From: CAZCDS01 sp964497585
GTDB taxonomy: Bacteria > Desulfobacterota > Desulfomonilia > Desulfomonilales > Desulfomonilaceae
Direction: 5' to 3'
Length of the DNA: 64,000 nt
Assembly (NCBI GenBank): GCA_964497585.1
Contig: CAZCDS010000031.1
Coordinates: 1-64,000 of the forward strand
Positions 35,570-45,856 of the stretch are shown here, piece by piece; position 1 is the first letter of the stretch; each line of letters starts with the position of its first letter. A program made the translations under genes and the position numbers. The notes under the pieces are model-generated. The model saw only the letters and a program-made list of their open reading frames with translations. It was not told the DNA's origin and did no database searches.

Positions 35570-35970
35570 GCCACCGACTTGACCAGCCACTGGCATCATG
35601 TTGGGGGGCAGGGGGCCGGCGAGTGACGATCCGGCCATTCTTGAAGCGACAGCAATATTCCGCCGTTCCGTTTGGACCCATCTCTCCTCGATGACACCTT
35701 CCCAGGCTCCTGACCGTCACAAATCAGAGCTTGGCCTCCTCACTGACTCCCCCCTGAACTTGTATCAATTGATTTGACTTCGGCCGGAATGGTGCGCACT
35801 CTACGCAGAAGAGAGGATTATACGCGTTTTTCCGTGGCCCGGTCCGACGGTTGCGCGGGATGATGGTTCAATCTCATCAAGACGAAATGAGATCACGGTT
35901 GGGTGAAGTCATGAGAGCCCGTGATCAGGTCTCTCTTCCCTCTCTACTAGGTAGAAAGGAGAGGTTGATC
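35570..35970. promoter_or_regulatory. Intergenic leader of the Gly/Tyr-rich exported protein
   Basis: No other gene is seen. GATCACGG (35891-35898) and CCGTGATC (35919-35926) pair as a hairpin in the probable 5' leader, about 45 nt before the ATG. Its role is unknown. Confidence 0.35.
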
Positions 35971-36336
35971 ATGAGAACACAAAGATTGATGAAAGTCGGC
36001 TTTATCGCATTGGCCATATCCATAATATACGCAGGTACGGTTCTCTCTCAGCAGGGATTCGATTCAACTTCCCAAACAACTCTTGTCCCTTCTTCCGACG
36101 CTGTTGTTCAGACGGAGCCTTCCGGTCCGTTCATGCCTGTCAGCGGAAAGGGATTCAGGTTCGGGGTGGGGATCTATCCAGGCTGGGGCTATGGCTATGG
36201 GCCATATTATGGCGGAGGATACCCGTACGATGACAGATATGGCCAATATGACCACGACGGGTACTACAGGAAATGCTGGTGGACGGGATATCAGAAGATC
36301 TGCAAATGGTACCCGAGGGATGATTGGGACTTTTGA
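35971..36336 (+). CDS. Exported Gly/Tyr-rich protein
   Basis: A 121-aa protein with AAAGGAGAGG before its ATG. A signal peptide (VGFIALAISIIYAGTVLS, cut near QQ) precedes a tail very rich in Gly and Tyr (YPGWGYGYGPYYGGGYPYDD), ending with RKCWWTGYQKICKWYPRD with two Cys. Such proteins are often surface or periplasmic small proteins of unknown role. Confidence 0.7.
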   Translation: MRTQRLMKVGFIALAISIIYAGTVLSQQGFDSTSQTTLVPSSDAVVQTEPSGPFMPVSGKGFRFGVGIYPGWGYGYGPYYGGGYPYDDRYGQYDHDGYYRKCWWTGYQKICKWYPRDDWDF

Positions 36337-36446
36337 TACCAATATGTTTTCCGATGCATGGGGTTCGGTTGCATCTTCCCACATGCCACGACCATGAAAT
36401 CCCCCCGTTGCGTCCTCTTGACAACTGAAAGTGGGGGGATTTCATC

Positions 36447-37442
36447 TCAATGCCCGGGGGGAGTCGGAGAGTGCGTACTCTTGATGCGAAGGCGCTTTTG
36501 TATGAGAGCGACAAAGCTCAGCATGATCGGCAACTGAACGAGCGGGCCGGCCACCGCGTTTACGAGTGCGGCATTCGCGCCGAATGTGGTGAAAGCCAGT
36601 GCCAATGAAATAGCGTTGTTCTTGGGGGTTGTACTGAGAGTGAAGGCAATCGACTCCTCATAGCGAGATCGGAACATCTTTGCGCAGAGGCCGGAGAGAA
36701 GGAACAGAACCATCAGAAAGGCACCCACCGGAAAAGCGATCTTCAATACCGGCATCGGCCCTCGAAAAATCCTATCTTCGTAAAGCAGAGACATCGCGAA
36801 CAGGAGGAGGAAGAGCCCGAGGTTAGAAAGGGGCTTTACCCGTTCTTTCACCTTGGAAAATGCCCTATGCCCCTTGCTGCGGATGATGATCCGCCGAGCC
36901 GCCAGCGCCGTCACCAGGGGGATCAGGATGATGAAGCAGAGGTGGCGGAATACGAGGATGGCCGGGACTGATATCTCAGACCCGATGAGGCATTTTGTCC
37001 AAAGGGGAACGATTGAGATGCTGAGCACGAGACTGACCGCGGTAATCGTCACTGACAGGTTCACGTTACCCCCGAGCATACCGGTAAACGCGGGAACCAT
37101 CCCGCCGCAGGGGATTGTGCCGTAGAGGATGAGGCCTGCATTGACGCGTGGCGCACTACCCGCCTCGAAAAAGTGAAGCATTGCGAAAATGAGGAGAGGC
37201 GAAACGAGGAAATTCAAAACAAGGGCCGCCATCAACAGCCCCGGCTCAAGAGTGATCCTCTTGACCCCAGAGAAATCAACCTGCAACATCGCCGGGAAGA
37301 GCATCGCGAAAAGCGCTACAGGGATAAGTGCGTCGGCACCCGGCGGCTTGTAGATCTGCGCCAGGGACAATCCGGACACGATCCCCGACACTACCCAGAC
37401 GGGCAGAGCAATCGTGATGTCCTTTGGCCACCCGGACGACAT
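36447..37442 (-). CDS. SBF-type (bile acid:sodium symporter-like) permease
   Basis: A 331-aa membrane protein with about ten helices. It shows the BART-superfamily pattern: internal PCGGMVPAFTGMLGGNVNLS after helix 4 and STTPKNNAISLALAFTTFGA in the second half, matching the Na+-site crossover helices of SBF and Acr3 proteins. The substrate may be an organic acid or arsenite; Acr3's conserved Cys is not obvious. The ATG at 37442 has GGGAG at 6 nt; another ATG lies 3 nt upstream. Confidence 0.75.
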   Translation of the reverse strand: MSSGWPKDITIALPVWVVSGIVSGLSLAQIYKPPGADALIPVALFAMLFPAMLQVDFSGVKRITLEPGLLMAALVLNFLVSPLLIFAMLHFFEAGSAPRVNAGLILYGTIPCGGMVPAFTGMLGGNVNLSVTITAVSLVLSISIVPLWTKCLIGSEISVPAILVFRHLCFIILIPLVTALAARRIIIRSKGHRAFSKVKERVKPLSNLGLFLLLFAMSLLYEDRIFRGPMPVLKIAFPVGAFLMVLFLLSGLCAKMFRSRYEESIAFTLSTTPKNNAISLALAFTTFGANAALVNAVAGPLVQLPIMLSFVALIQKRLRIKSTHSPTPPGH

Positions 37443-37646
37443 CATTGTCTCCCTTCGTACGAGGTTGCTTTCGGAAGCGTACGTTTCTGCGGGAACAGTA
37501 CCTCCGGGGCTCCCTTTGCGTCCCAACCTTCACCACGTGCGCTGACAAGATAGGGGCGAAGCATGCCTGCTACGCCCGAACGATACGTGGATCAACACGC
37601 CCGGCATTTCCGCAACGGCCGTTTGACATCATCGCCTTATGGAACA

Positions 37647-38081
37647 TCAACGCGCCAACAGCTCGTCCAGTATGCCGGCTGCATCTTTCATGAGGGCCGG
37701 ACATCGTTTTTGCACAAGTCCTTCCGCTCTGATCTTTTTCATTCCCTCCTCGGTACTCATGTCAACGCCCAGCAATTCCTTGCACTCTGTTGTCCCGTGC
37801 CGACGCTCAAAACGCCTGAAGAATTCCCGTACAGAGACGTCTGACGCGGTGCGGGCCTCGGTCTCCTCGTGATTGTCCGTTGCCAGGCCCAGGAGGAGGA
37901 CCGCGGCGGTTACCGCGCCGCATGTGCGGGCCAGATGTCCCATGCCTCCCCCAAGCGGCCGCCCGAGGGCGCCGGCCATCGCAGAATCCAACCCGTATCG
38001 CTCCCCGAACAGCGTGAGCAGCGCCTGAGAGCAGTTCAATCCATTGGCAAAGAGTTCCAGGGCCCTTTCAGGATTGTTCAT
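37647..38081 (-). CDS. C_GCAxxG_C_C family protein
   Basis: A 144-aa protein with the family's cysteine pattern: GLNCSQALLTLFG, ARTCGAVTAAVLLLG (GCAxxG variant), HGTTECKELLGVD and KRCPALMKDAAGIL. The family is common in anaerobes and probably binds a metal or redox centre. GGAGG precedes the ATG. It is divergent from a LysR regulator by 123 bp, which may control it. Confidence 0.85.
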   Translation of the reverse strand: MNNPERALELFANGLNCSQALLTLFGERYGLDSAMAGALGRPLGGGMGHLARTCGAVTAAVLLLGLATDNHEETEARTASDVSVREFFRRFERRHGTTECKELLGVDMSTEEGMKKIRAEGLVQKRCPALMKDAAGILDELLAR

Positions 38082-38204
38082 GACCAAGCCTCCGTTTCTT
38101 GACATCCGTTAGCTATCTGCTAATTAGATTACTGTTGCTTAGATATCGAATCCAGCGATTTATTCCGATGGGATCGATCGAAAATCGTGATCAGGGGAGG
38201 ACTC

Positions 38205-39101
38205 ATGGAGATCCGGAATCTCAAGACCTTTCTGACGGTCGCCAGACTGCGGAGTTTCAACAAGGCTGCAGATCGTCTCAACTATGCCCAGTCGAGCATC
38301 TCCGCGCAGATACAGGTCCTCGAGGAAGAACTCGGCGTACGACTCTTCGATCGGCTGGGGAGGCGCATCGCGCTCACCGAGGCAGGGGAGCGTCTCATCG
38401 GGTATTCCGAGAAGATCATCGACCTGGCCGATGAAGCGCGGGCCGAAGCCGGGGGTGACGGAGAGCCTGAAGGCTCGCTTACCATAAGGATTCCGGAGTC
38501 TCTGGGGATTCACCGTCTGCCGCCGGTCGTCAGGGAGTTCTCCAGGCGGTGCCCGAAGGTGCGGCTGAACCTGACGACATGTGCACACGAAGGCCTCCGA
38601 AAGGACCTCCGAACGGGGGTAATCGACTTTGCGTTTCTCCTTACGGAATCGATCAAGGCCGCGGAGATTGAGGTGGAGGTCCTGGGGTTCGAGTTGATCG
38701 TCCCTGTCGCCTCGCCTGACCATCGCCTGGCCAAGAAGAAAGTCGTGGTTGCACGGGATCTCCAAGGGGAACCGGTACTGCTCTCACGGGTCGATTGCAG
38801 CTATCGACGAACCTTTGAACGGACGCTGGAGGATCAGGGCGTTTCACCCGGGACCACTCTCATCTTCCACAGCGTTGAGACGCTCAAGCGATGCGTCATG
38901 GAGGGCGTTGGCGTCACCATCCTGCCGGAGGTGTCAGTAGCTCGGGAGATCGAAAAAGGTGAGCTTGCCCGTTTGGCATGGGAAGAAGGCGCCTTTGAAG
39001 TCGCGCTCCTCATGATCCGGTCTCGGGCGAGATGGATTTCTCCCACGCTCAGCGCCTTTCTGGATACAACGAGGGAAGTCCTGCAAGAGAAGCTGGACTG
39101 A
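38205..39101 (+). CDS. LysR-family transcriptional regulator
   Basis: A 298-aa protein. The N-terminal HTH (LKTFLTVARLRSFNKAADRL, then SSISAQIQVLEEELGVRLFD) and the substrate-binding domain in the second half are typical of LysR. GGGGAGGA precedes the ATG. It is divergently paired with the C_GCAxxG_C_C gene, the usual target arrangement. Confidence 0.92.
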   Translation: MEIRNLKTFLTVARLRSFNKAADRLNYAQSSISAQIQVLEEELGVRLFDRLGRRIALTEAGERLIGYSEKIIDLADEARAEAGGDGEPEGSLTIRIPESLGIHRLPPVVREFSRRCPKVRLNLTTCAHEGLRKDLRTGVIDFAFLLTESIKAAEIEVEVLGFELIVPVASPDHRLAKKKVVVARDLQGEPVLLSRVDCSYRRTFERTLEDQGVSPGTTLIFHSVETLKRCVMEGVGVTILPEVSVAREIEKGELARLAWEEGAFEVALLMIRSRARWISPTLSAFLDTTREVLQEKLD

Positions 39102-39200
39102 AGCCTCTCAACCTGGATTGGAACGACGAGTATCGGCGACCCGGCCACGAAATGCCGTTGCGTATATTCCCGCAACTCGCCGCCGCATCAAGACGGTCAT

Positions 39201-39860
39201 TCAAGGCTTCTTTACGAATCCGACCGAAAAGGCCAGGAGGAACTGAGCCGCGTAGTAGAGCGGCAATCCGATGAGCCTATTAGTGAAACTCTGCATCACG
39301 AATCGCTGATGCGCCACGAAGATATCGGAAACGTAGAACATCACCGCGCCCACGAGTATGAACCACGCGCCGATTCTGCGCACCTCCGGATTCCGGAAAG
39401 CGGCCCACGCGGCCGCCACCATCACGGAGATCACCCCAACGTATAGAGTAACCGGTACGATCATGTTGCCGAGGTGCGGCAGACGCCACCAGAAGATGTA
39501 CGCGCTGACGGCGATGATGAGGACGTACGCCCAGTTGATCCAATCGGAACGACGGGCAAGGGTAGCGAATGCCACGATATAGAAGATGTGACCCAGGAGA
39601 AAAGCCACGAGACCCGCTTTGAAAGTGTTCTGTCCAGGGATCGCAAGGCACACGTCCCCCACGAGACCGAGCACGAGGCCCACGAGCACGTATCGGAAGT
39701 ATCGCGGGATCACCCTGGGCTGCAGGAGAGCCGTGATGACGAAGAACAGTGAGAGCGGCGTTTTGAACCCGAGTATAATCCGGGGATCACCCGCGTTCTC
39801 AGCCCACAAAAGGCCAACCAGAAGCCCAAGAGCCACAGCGATCAGAACGTACATCGTCAT
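39201..39860 (-). CDS. YhhN-family membrane protein (lysoplasmalogenase-like)
   Basis: A 219-aa protein with eight hydrophobic helices and the YhhN signatures KTPLSLFFVI, GLVLGLVGDVCLAIPG and LVGAVMFYVSDIFVAHQRFV. Eukaryotic members (TMEM86) hydrolyse lysoplasmalogen vinyl-ether bonds; the bacterial role is less certain. AAGGAGG lies 4 nt before the ATG. Confidence 0.85.
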   Translation of the reverse strand: MTMYVLIAVALGLLVGLLWAENAGDPRIILGFKTPLSLFFVITALLQPRVIPRYFRYVLVGLVLGLVGDVCLAIPGQNTFKAGLVAFLLGHIFYIVAFATLARRSDWINWAYVLIIAVSAYIFWWRLPHLGNMIVPVTLYVGVISVMVAAAWAAFRNPEVRRIGAWFILVGAVMFYVSDIFVAHQRFVMQSFTNRLIGLPLYYAAQFLLAFSVGFVKKP

Positions 39861-40012
39861 GCGACCTCCTTGTACCGGGTTGCGCGTAAAGGAATAGCAC
39901 ACGCGAGGTGACGGACGGATATGAGTGTCAGTGTAACACAAATGTTACGCGGGCACGCGGGACACCCGGATATGAAGCGTTCCGAGACATGAAGAGAAAC
40001 TGATAAAACGAG

Positions 40013-40270
40013 CTACGAGGGGATCGACCCGATGATTCGACCGGTATTGGCCTCTTTGAACAGAAAGCTCGGCGCTGGATGTCCTTTCCAGTCCGGCGCG
40101 AAGTCTTCAAGGCTCTCCGGATGGGATATCTTGACCTTGTTCCACCAGGGGAAGACCCGGCGAGCTTCCTGTTCCTTTTCGGGGGTCCATTCGTCGCACC
40201 AGATCAGCAACCCTTCCGGACCTCTGAAGACGTGTCCTAGGCCGGGCTGTTCTTCCTGTTTCGGCTGCAT
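40013..40270 (-). CDS. Hypothetical protein downstream of the aldehyde oxidoreductase
   Basis: From the ATG at 40270 (GGAGA at 9 nt) it has 85 aa. It is aromatic and soluble (GHVFRGPEGLLIWCDEWTPE, then WWNKVKISHPESLEDFAPDW). No family recognised. It lies 58 bp after the AOR stop on the same strand, so it may be co-transcribed. Confidence 0.45.
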   Translation of the reverse strand: MQPKQEEQPGLGHVFRGPEGLLIWCDEWTPEKEQEARRVFPWWNKVKISHPESLEDFAPDWKGHPAPSFLFKEANTGRIIGSIPS

Positions 40271-40328
40271 GAGAGATGGTCTCCATCGCGAAATGGCGCA
40301 GTTCATCGAGAGAACACGCGGCTTACCG

Positions 40329-42365
40329 TTATTCCCCTGCCTGATGAGCGTGGGTTTCCCGCTCTGGATAGAGTTCTTGGAGGACCTCTTCCAGTGCCAG
40401 TTCCTGGAGCCTTTCTCGTTCAGGCCTTCCCGTGTCAACGTCCCATCCGGCCATTTTGTAGTAGGCCTGAGCCATTGCATTGAGATCGAGAGACTTGCCC
40501 TTGAGCGGTCCGTACGTCATGGGAGGATCACCGAAGAGCCTTGCATGAGGCATGCAATCGCGAATCGGGTTGATACCCTCTCTGACGTTGAACGCGTGCC
40601 TGAGGAGTCGTATGCGTTCACCCACAGCCAAATAGTCGTCGTACGAATAGTTCCAGCCGGTTGCTGCATTTATCCAGTCTCCCAGGGGCAGCGGTCCTCC
40701 CACGTGGGTGCCGAAAAGGCAGGCGCCCACGCAATCGACGAGCATTTTGTAGTCCGCGCCGACGTTGATTCGATAGGCGTGCTTCGCATGCTCGTTGATC
40801 ATGTCCTCTTTGCGCGGCTTCCCGCGCGCCCTGGAGTATTTCTTTTTCAGGTGCTGCATCTCCAGATACTGGTTGCAGGACGTAGTATGGCGACCGGGTG
40901 TGGATTCCAGGTAATAGGTGAACGCCCAGCCGGTGTCGAACATGGGATGATGCATGGGAGGTTCGATACCACCGCAATGGACCGCATATTTCTCCGCTCC
41001 CTTGCCGATCCTTTCCGCGGCCACCTTCACCCCGTCAGCAAGCACGTCGCCGAGGCCCTCACGTTCTATGATCATTCTCGTCAGTTCTACGATCGCGTCG
41101 GAATTGCCCCAGGTCAGTTCCAGCCCGCTGGTGTCTTCCTTCGAGAGGATCCCATTCTCGTAACATTCGACCGCGAACGCGACGATACTCCCGCAGGAGA
41201 TTGAGTCTACACCCCCGCGGTTGACCAGATCGTTGATCTTGAAGATGGAATGAAGATCGTCGTTCAGGAGCATCGCTCCGAACGCGCAGATTGTTTCATA
41301 CTCGGGTTTGTGCATTCGCTCGATCTTGTACGGGCCGTCCGTGACCGACACGTGCCCCCCGCATCGCACGGGACAGGAGTAGCACCCGTACTTCTTCGTT
41401 TCATACGCGATCACCGGCCCCATGCCGAGCTTTCGGTAGAGCTTGGACGGATAATCGGGCCGGACCGCGCCCCCCCAGTTCCTGATGGGACTGTCGCCGC
41501 TTTCCGCACACATGGCGGTCAGGCCGGGAGTCCCGTAACCCCGGAGCAACATCCGCCAGGTCGTCGACAACTGGGGTATATGTATCCGGGCAAGAATCTT
41601 GCCAAGCAGCGCAGTCATCCAGTCGTTGAAGAGCCCGGGGACAAAGGAAGGGTCCTTGATCTTCGATCTGAATCGATCGCTCAGTTCCCTGATCCGGGCT
41701 TTGTCCGCCACCGTGACCTTTTTCTTGCCGGCCACCACCACTGCTTTGAGCTTCTTCGAGCCCATCACCGCTCCCATACCGCTGCGGCCTGCCATTCGAC
41801 CGCGGTCCGTGGAAATACACGCCACATAGCTGCACCCTTCACCCACGGGTCCGATACATGCCACCTGGGCGGCGTTTCCGTAACGAGCTTTCAGCTCATC
41901 CTCCGTTTCAACGGTGTCCTTGCCCCACAGGTCGGACGCGTCCCGGATTTCAGACGATTTGTCATCCATGTACAGATAGACGGGACCCGCTGATATGCCC
42001 CGGAAGAAGAGCGCGTCCACACCGCACCGCTTGAGGATCGGTGAAAAGTATCCCCCGCAGTTGGCGTCGCCCCAACCGCCCGAAGCAGGGGACTTGGCTA
42101 CCACGGTGAAACGCCCGGTAAAGAGCGAACCCGTGTCCGTCAGCAGCCCAGTGGTAAAGCCCAGTATGTTGTCCGGTCCCAGCGGATCTACTCCCGGTTT
42201 CATGCGCTCCCAAAGCACCTTCGCGCCGATGCCCACGCCGCTGAGATAGCTCCTGTAGACATCCTCACCGAGATCCTCGAATTCGATCTCTCTCGTACTC
42301 AAGTCCACGAAGCAGATCCTGCCGCAGAACCCTCGTGCATTGGAGCTTTGCTTCCGATCCGGCAT
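40329..42365 (-). CDS. Aldehyde:ferredoxin oxidoreductase (tungsten/molybdenum)
   Basis: A 678-aa AOR-family enzyme that oxidises aldehydes, or reduces acids in reverse, using bis-pterin W or Mo and one [4Fe-4S]. Visible features are the N-terminal tunnel domain (VGIGAKVLWERMKPGVDPLG) and the pterin-binding KSPASGGWGDANCGGYF and DRGRMAGRSGMGAVMGSKK. The cluster Cys set is CYSCPVRC with a distal Cys in DCVGACLFG. It is cytoplasmic with no signal peptide. AAAGGGAG precedes the ATG. The divergent sigma54 activator at 42647 may regulate it. Confidence 0.93.
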   Translation of the reverse strand: MPDRKQSSNARGFCGRICFVDLSTREIEFEDLGEDVYRSYLSGVGIGAKVLWERMKPGVDPLGPDNILGFTTGLLTDTGSLFTGRFTVVAKSPASGGWGDANCGGYFSPILKRCGVDALFFRGISAGPVYLYMDDKSSEIRDASDLWGKDTVETEDELKARYGNAAQVACIGPVGEGCSYVACISTDRGRMAGRSGMGAVMGSKKLKAVVVAGKKKVTVADKARIRELSDRFRSKIKDPSFVPGLFNDWMTALLGKILARIHIPQLSTTWRMLLRGYGTPGLTAMCAESGDSPIRNWGGAVRPDYPSKLYRKLGMGPVIAYETKKYGCYSCPVRCGGHVSVTDGPYKIERMHKPEYETICAFGAMLLNDDLHSIFKINDLVNRGGVDSISCGSIVAFAVECYENGILSKEDTSGLELTWGNSDAIVELTRMIIEREGLGDVLADGVKVAAERIGKGAEKYAVHCGGIEPPMHHPMFDTGWAFTYYLESTPGRHTTSCNQYLEMQHLKKKYSRARGKPRKEDMINEHAKHAYRINVGADYKMLVDCVGACLFGTHVGGPLPLGDWINAATGWNYSYDDYLAVGERIRLLRHAFNVREGINPIRDCMPHARLFGDPPMTYGPLKGKSLDLNAMAQAYYKMAGWDVDTGRPERERLQELALEEVLQELYPERETHAHQAGE

Positions 42366-42646
42366 GTCCACCACTCCCTTTCCTGAAACGCATGCGACTT
42401 TGCCTTGAAATGCGTGAGACGGGGAGGCCCGGAGGTCGCCCCCGCTCTCGGAAGGACTGTCCCATACTACCACAAAAGCCGATCCCCCCAAGGAACCTTC
42501 TCCGGCGAGCGCGCCAACGCGGCTTCCCCTCCGGAATCTTTGACCTGTGGACCATGGCACGCTAGGATGGTCCGGGCACAGGCATATTATCTTGGGGTTC
42601 CTGGGCCACCGATGATACATGAAAGCCCGCCTCGAAAGGGGAAGAA

Positions 42647-44968
42647 ATGAAGGGTTCAGAGAAACCCCCGGAACAGCCGGCCGATGACAGAGCCCCTCGC
42701 GTCGAAATGACCGGAAGAGAAGAGGCTTCGGCAAAGACCCGCATGCAGTGTCGGCTTCTCAGGCGATGCAACGGGATCTTTGAGCGGGCCTCTGAAGAGT
42801 CCGGTCTCGCGGAGGAGGTCTGCCGGGCTATCATTGAAGAGTTCAGTCAACGTTTCGCGTGGGTGGGATCCGCGGAGCGGGACGAGACCAAGACCGTGCA
42901 GCCCATGGGCCTGTGGGGCCGCGAAGAAAGCTACCTGGCCGCAACAAATCCGGTATGGGCGGACAACGAACAGGGACGCTCGCCCACCGGGACCGCAATC
43001 CGCACCGGGAGGCATTTCCTTGTCCGGAACATGCGTACGGTGTCCGCCGATGCAGTGTGGCGGTCGGAAGCCATCAAAAGGGGCTATGCATCCTGTCTCG
43101 CGCTGCCCCTCCGGGGAGAGGGCGGCGTGTTCGGAGCTCTCACCGTTTACTCTGGAGAATTCTACGCGTTCGGTGCGGATGAGGTCGATTTCCTGACCCA
43201 TGTCGCGGAAATTTTCGCGCACTGGCTCGTGACGATTCGGCTGCGGAACCTGAACCGATCCGCGGAAGAAGCGCTCAAGGAAAGTGAGGCAAGGTACAGA
43301 GGTCTCTTCAATTATATGAGGGACGGGGTCGCCATCTATCGGGCTCGGGAGAATGGTGAGGATTTTGAGTTCGTGGATGCGAATCGGGCAGTGGAGAAGA
43401 TCGAACGAACGCGGCGGGAAGACCTCATCGGCAAGAGCGTGCTGGAGGCCTTTCCCGGAGTGCGGGAGTTCGGACTGTTCGACGTTCTCAAGCGGGTTTG
43501 GAAAACAGGCAAGCCCGAGCGACTTCCCGCGAAACTGTACAGCGACGACCGGGTCGAAGGCTGGCGGGAGAATGTCGTGTACAAGCTCCCCAGCGGTGAG
43601 ATCGTCGCGGTATACAGCGATGAGACCAAGCGTAAGGGAGACGAGGAGGCCCTCCGCAGCAGCGAGGAGCGGTTCCGGGCAATCTTCGAAGCGGCCCGGG
43701 ACTGCCTGTACATCAAGGATCGAGATCTGAGGTACGTTCTCGTCAATCCCGCGATGAAGGAGCTCTTCGGCCTGGCCGGTGACCGGATCGTGGGACGCAC
43801 CGCGGAAGATCTTTTCGGTGAGGGCGCGGCAAAGGATATCACGGAAACCGACCTCCGCGTGCTCAACGGCCAGACGATCGAAGACGAACACAGACGTTCC
43901 GTCAACGGGGTGCTCATGACCTTCCACGATACGAGGGTCCCCCTGCGTGATGCAGAAGGAGAGATCATCGGAATCGGAGGGATCTCCCGCAACGTCACCG
44001 ACCGCAGGAGGGCCCTCAGGCCGCCCGTGGTATCTGTCACCGATTACCCGTCTGAAGCGATGAGGGCCGCGCTCGATCAAGCCCGACACGCGGCCGCGAC
44101 CGACGGCATCGTATTGCTTCTCGGTGAGAGCGGCTGCGGCAAGGATTTCCTTGCCCGTTGGATCCACGACCACTCCAGGCGAGCAAACGGGCCGTTCTTT
44201 ACCATCAACTGCGCGGCCGTCGCGCCGGAGCTTGCCGAGTCCGAACTGTTCGGCCACGAGCCGGGTGCCTTCACGGGCGCGCGCGGACGCAAGCGCGGGC
44301 TTCTCGAATTGGCCGAGGGAGGAACCCTTCTGCTCAATGAGGTGGGCGAACTCCCCATGGCTTTGCAATCCAAGCTCCTTGCCTTCCTTGACAGGCGCTC
44401 CTTCCTGCGTGTGGGGGGAGAGAACAGCATTCAGGTCAATGCGCGACTCATTGCTGCAACGCACCGGGCACTTGAAGAAGAAGTGGAACAGGGCAGGTTC
44501 CTCGACGCGCTCTTCTATCGCCTCAATGTCTTCACCATCAACGTGCCTGCGTTGCGAGAGCGGGCCGAGGATATTCCTCTTCTTGTGGAGGAGATTGTCA
44601 GTGAACTTGCCGCGGAAATGCAGCTTGCCGAGGTACCCATGACACATCCGGCGGCCCTGGACCGATTATCCGATTATCATTGGCCGGGCAATGTCAGGGA
44701 GCTGCGCAATGCTCTGGAGAGGTCCTTGATGCTCTATGACGAGGGCCTGCTCAATGTTGCGGTACCGGCTGATCGCGAGGGAGACCGGGAATGGAGTCTC
44801 AAGGTCGATTTTCCTGCCAATCGCTCGCTGCATGACGTCACGGATGACCTCACGCGGTCGCTCTGTATCGAGGCGCTGCGCCGATGCGGGGGTCGCAAGA
44901 GGATGGCGGCGAAGTTGCTGGGGATATCACGTGATTCGCTCTATCGGTACCTCAAGCGGCTGGGCTGA
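42647..44968 (+). CDS. Sigma54-dependent activator with GAF and PAS sensing domains
   Basis: A 773-aa protein. A GAF domain (about 20-185) and two PAS domains (about 220-330 and 335-455) are followed by the AAA+ domain: Walker A GESGCGKD from residue 493, the sigma54-contacting GAFTGA at 540-545 and Walker B GGTLLLNEV. A Fis-type HTH ends it (GGRKRMAAKLLGISRDSLYR). It activates sigma54 promoters. It is head-to-head with the aldehyde oxidoreductase, 281 bp apart, but I did not find a clear -24/-12 box between them. Confidence 0.95.
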   Translation: MKGSEKPPEQPADDRAPRVEMTGREEASAKTRMQCRLLRRCNGIFERASEESGLAEEVCRAIIEEFSQRFAWVGSAERDETKTVQPMGLWGREESYLAATNPVWADNEQGRSPTGTAIRTGRHFLVRNMRTVSADAVWRSEAIKRGYASCLALPLRGEGGVFGALTVYSGEFYAFGADEVDFLTHVAEIFAHWLVTIRLRNLNRSAEEALKESEARYRGLFNYMRDGVAIYRARENGEDFEFVDANRAVEKIERTRREDLIGKSVLEAFPGVREFGLFDVLKRVWKTGKPERLPAKLYSDDRVEGWRENVVYKLPSGEIVAVYSDETKRKGDEEALRSSEERFRAIFEAARDCLYIKDRDLRYVLVNPAMKELFGLAGDRIVGRTAEDLFGEGAAKDITETDLRVLNGQTIEDEHRRSVNGVLMTFHDTRVPLRDAEGEIIGIGGISRNVTDRRRALRPPVVSVTDYPSEAMRAALDQARHAAATDGIVLLLGESGCGKDFLARWIHDHSRRANGPFFTINCAAVAPELAESELFGHEPGAFTGARGRKRGLLELAEGGTLLLNEVGELPMALQSKLLAFLDRRSFLRVGGENSIQVNARLIAATHRALEEEVEQGRFLDALFYRLNVFTINVPALRERAEDIPLLVEEIVSELAAEMQLAEVPMTHPAALDRLSDYHWPGNVRELRNALERSLMLYDEGLLNVAVPADREGDREWSLKVDFPANRSLHDVTDDLTRSLCIEALRRCGGRKRMAAKLLGISRDSLYRYLKRLG

Positions 44969-45856
44969 TGCGCGATTATCAGACATAATTTGGGAGAAAT
45001 GCGCGGTTCTCAGACGTTCCTGTCGCGCGGAAACCTCCTGAACAAGATCCCCCTCCAAAGATGTGTCAGAGTTTCGCGCATTGCGGCGCTCTCACGCCCC
45101 CTCCAAAAGATGACTCTTTTTCGCCTGAACCCTTTTAACCGCCCGACATTCCACGGCATCCCAATCTCGTCGTGAGGTTTGAACCACTTGGCACGGAACA
45201 TGCTCCGCTTCTTGATTCGAGCAAGATCCCGGTCGACGGGAAGTCGCCCGCCTGGCCCGGCAAACTGTTGCGCTTGTGGTGTGTCTCCCGGTCGGTGGTT
45301 GGCCCTCTTCCTGGGCGAACCATGTGACGGACAAAGGTTGGGGCCGGCCACGCACTCCGGGGGATCGCTCGAGACGGCCATGGCCAACGTCGCCAAAATT
45401 GCCGCGGAATCGGCCGCCTGGTGGAGGCACGATCCTGCGGCAGGAGTGCCCGTGCAGACTCTTGTCTACGCGGGCATGTAGCAAGGGACCGACAAGAGGT
45501 ACGATCGGTCCATCTCTCCGAGGCCCGACTTCCGGGCCCTCGACAACCGTCACCGCCCGATGGTGACACCAACCGGGCTTTGCTCTCGGGTCCCTTTGCC
45601 TCCCTCAGGGCGGCCGACCACCTCCTTAAGAAGGGCCCCCACGGTCCTTGGCCGTCCGAGAGCCGTTCGCGGCTCATCCCCCGGGCACACCGGCCAGGGG
45701 GCACCGAGAGCAAGGCGGTTGTCAACTGTCAGGTGGACCCTTTTCCCTCGACTCCGAAGTTAGAAATGCAGCCGCGGCAAGAAAGGATTGGACGGAAAGA
45801 AAATGCCGTCGTCCTTTCCAGAGGTTTTTTGGGCCGAGGCCCTCTGTGATGGACTC
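44969..45856. other. 890-bp region with no secure gene
   Basis: Several open frames of 60-200 codons occur on both strands, but all are arginine/proline-rich, overlap each other and lack convincing ribosome sites. None recalls a family. GCGCGATTATCAGAC and GCGCGGTTCTCAGACG (44970 and 45000) are a near-repeat just after the activator gene. Confidence 0.4.

Noticed and set aside
40032..41204. A 390-codon plus-strand open frame
   Set aside because: It is antisense to the aldehyde oxidoreductase, whose family blocks are unmistakable on the other strand; its composition is that of a shadow.
42366..42646. Sigma54 promoter before the aldehyde oxidoreductase
   Set aside because: TGGCACGCTAGGATGG at about 42555 keeps the GG but lacks the GC at the right distance; no minus-strand match either.
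42656..44647. A 663-codon minus-strand open frame
   Set aside because: It is antisense to the sigma54 activator and carries no motif.
45092..45553. A 153-codon minus frame between the activator and prmA
   Set aside because: Arginine/proline-rich, no ribosome site, several rival frames overlap it.
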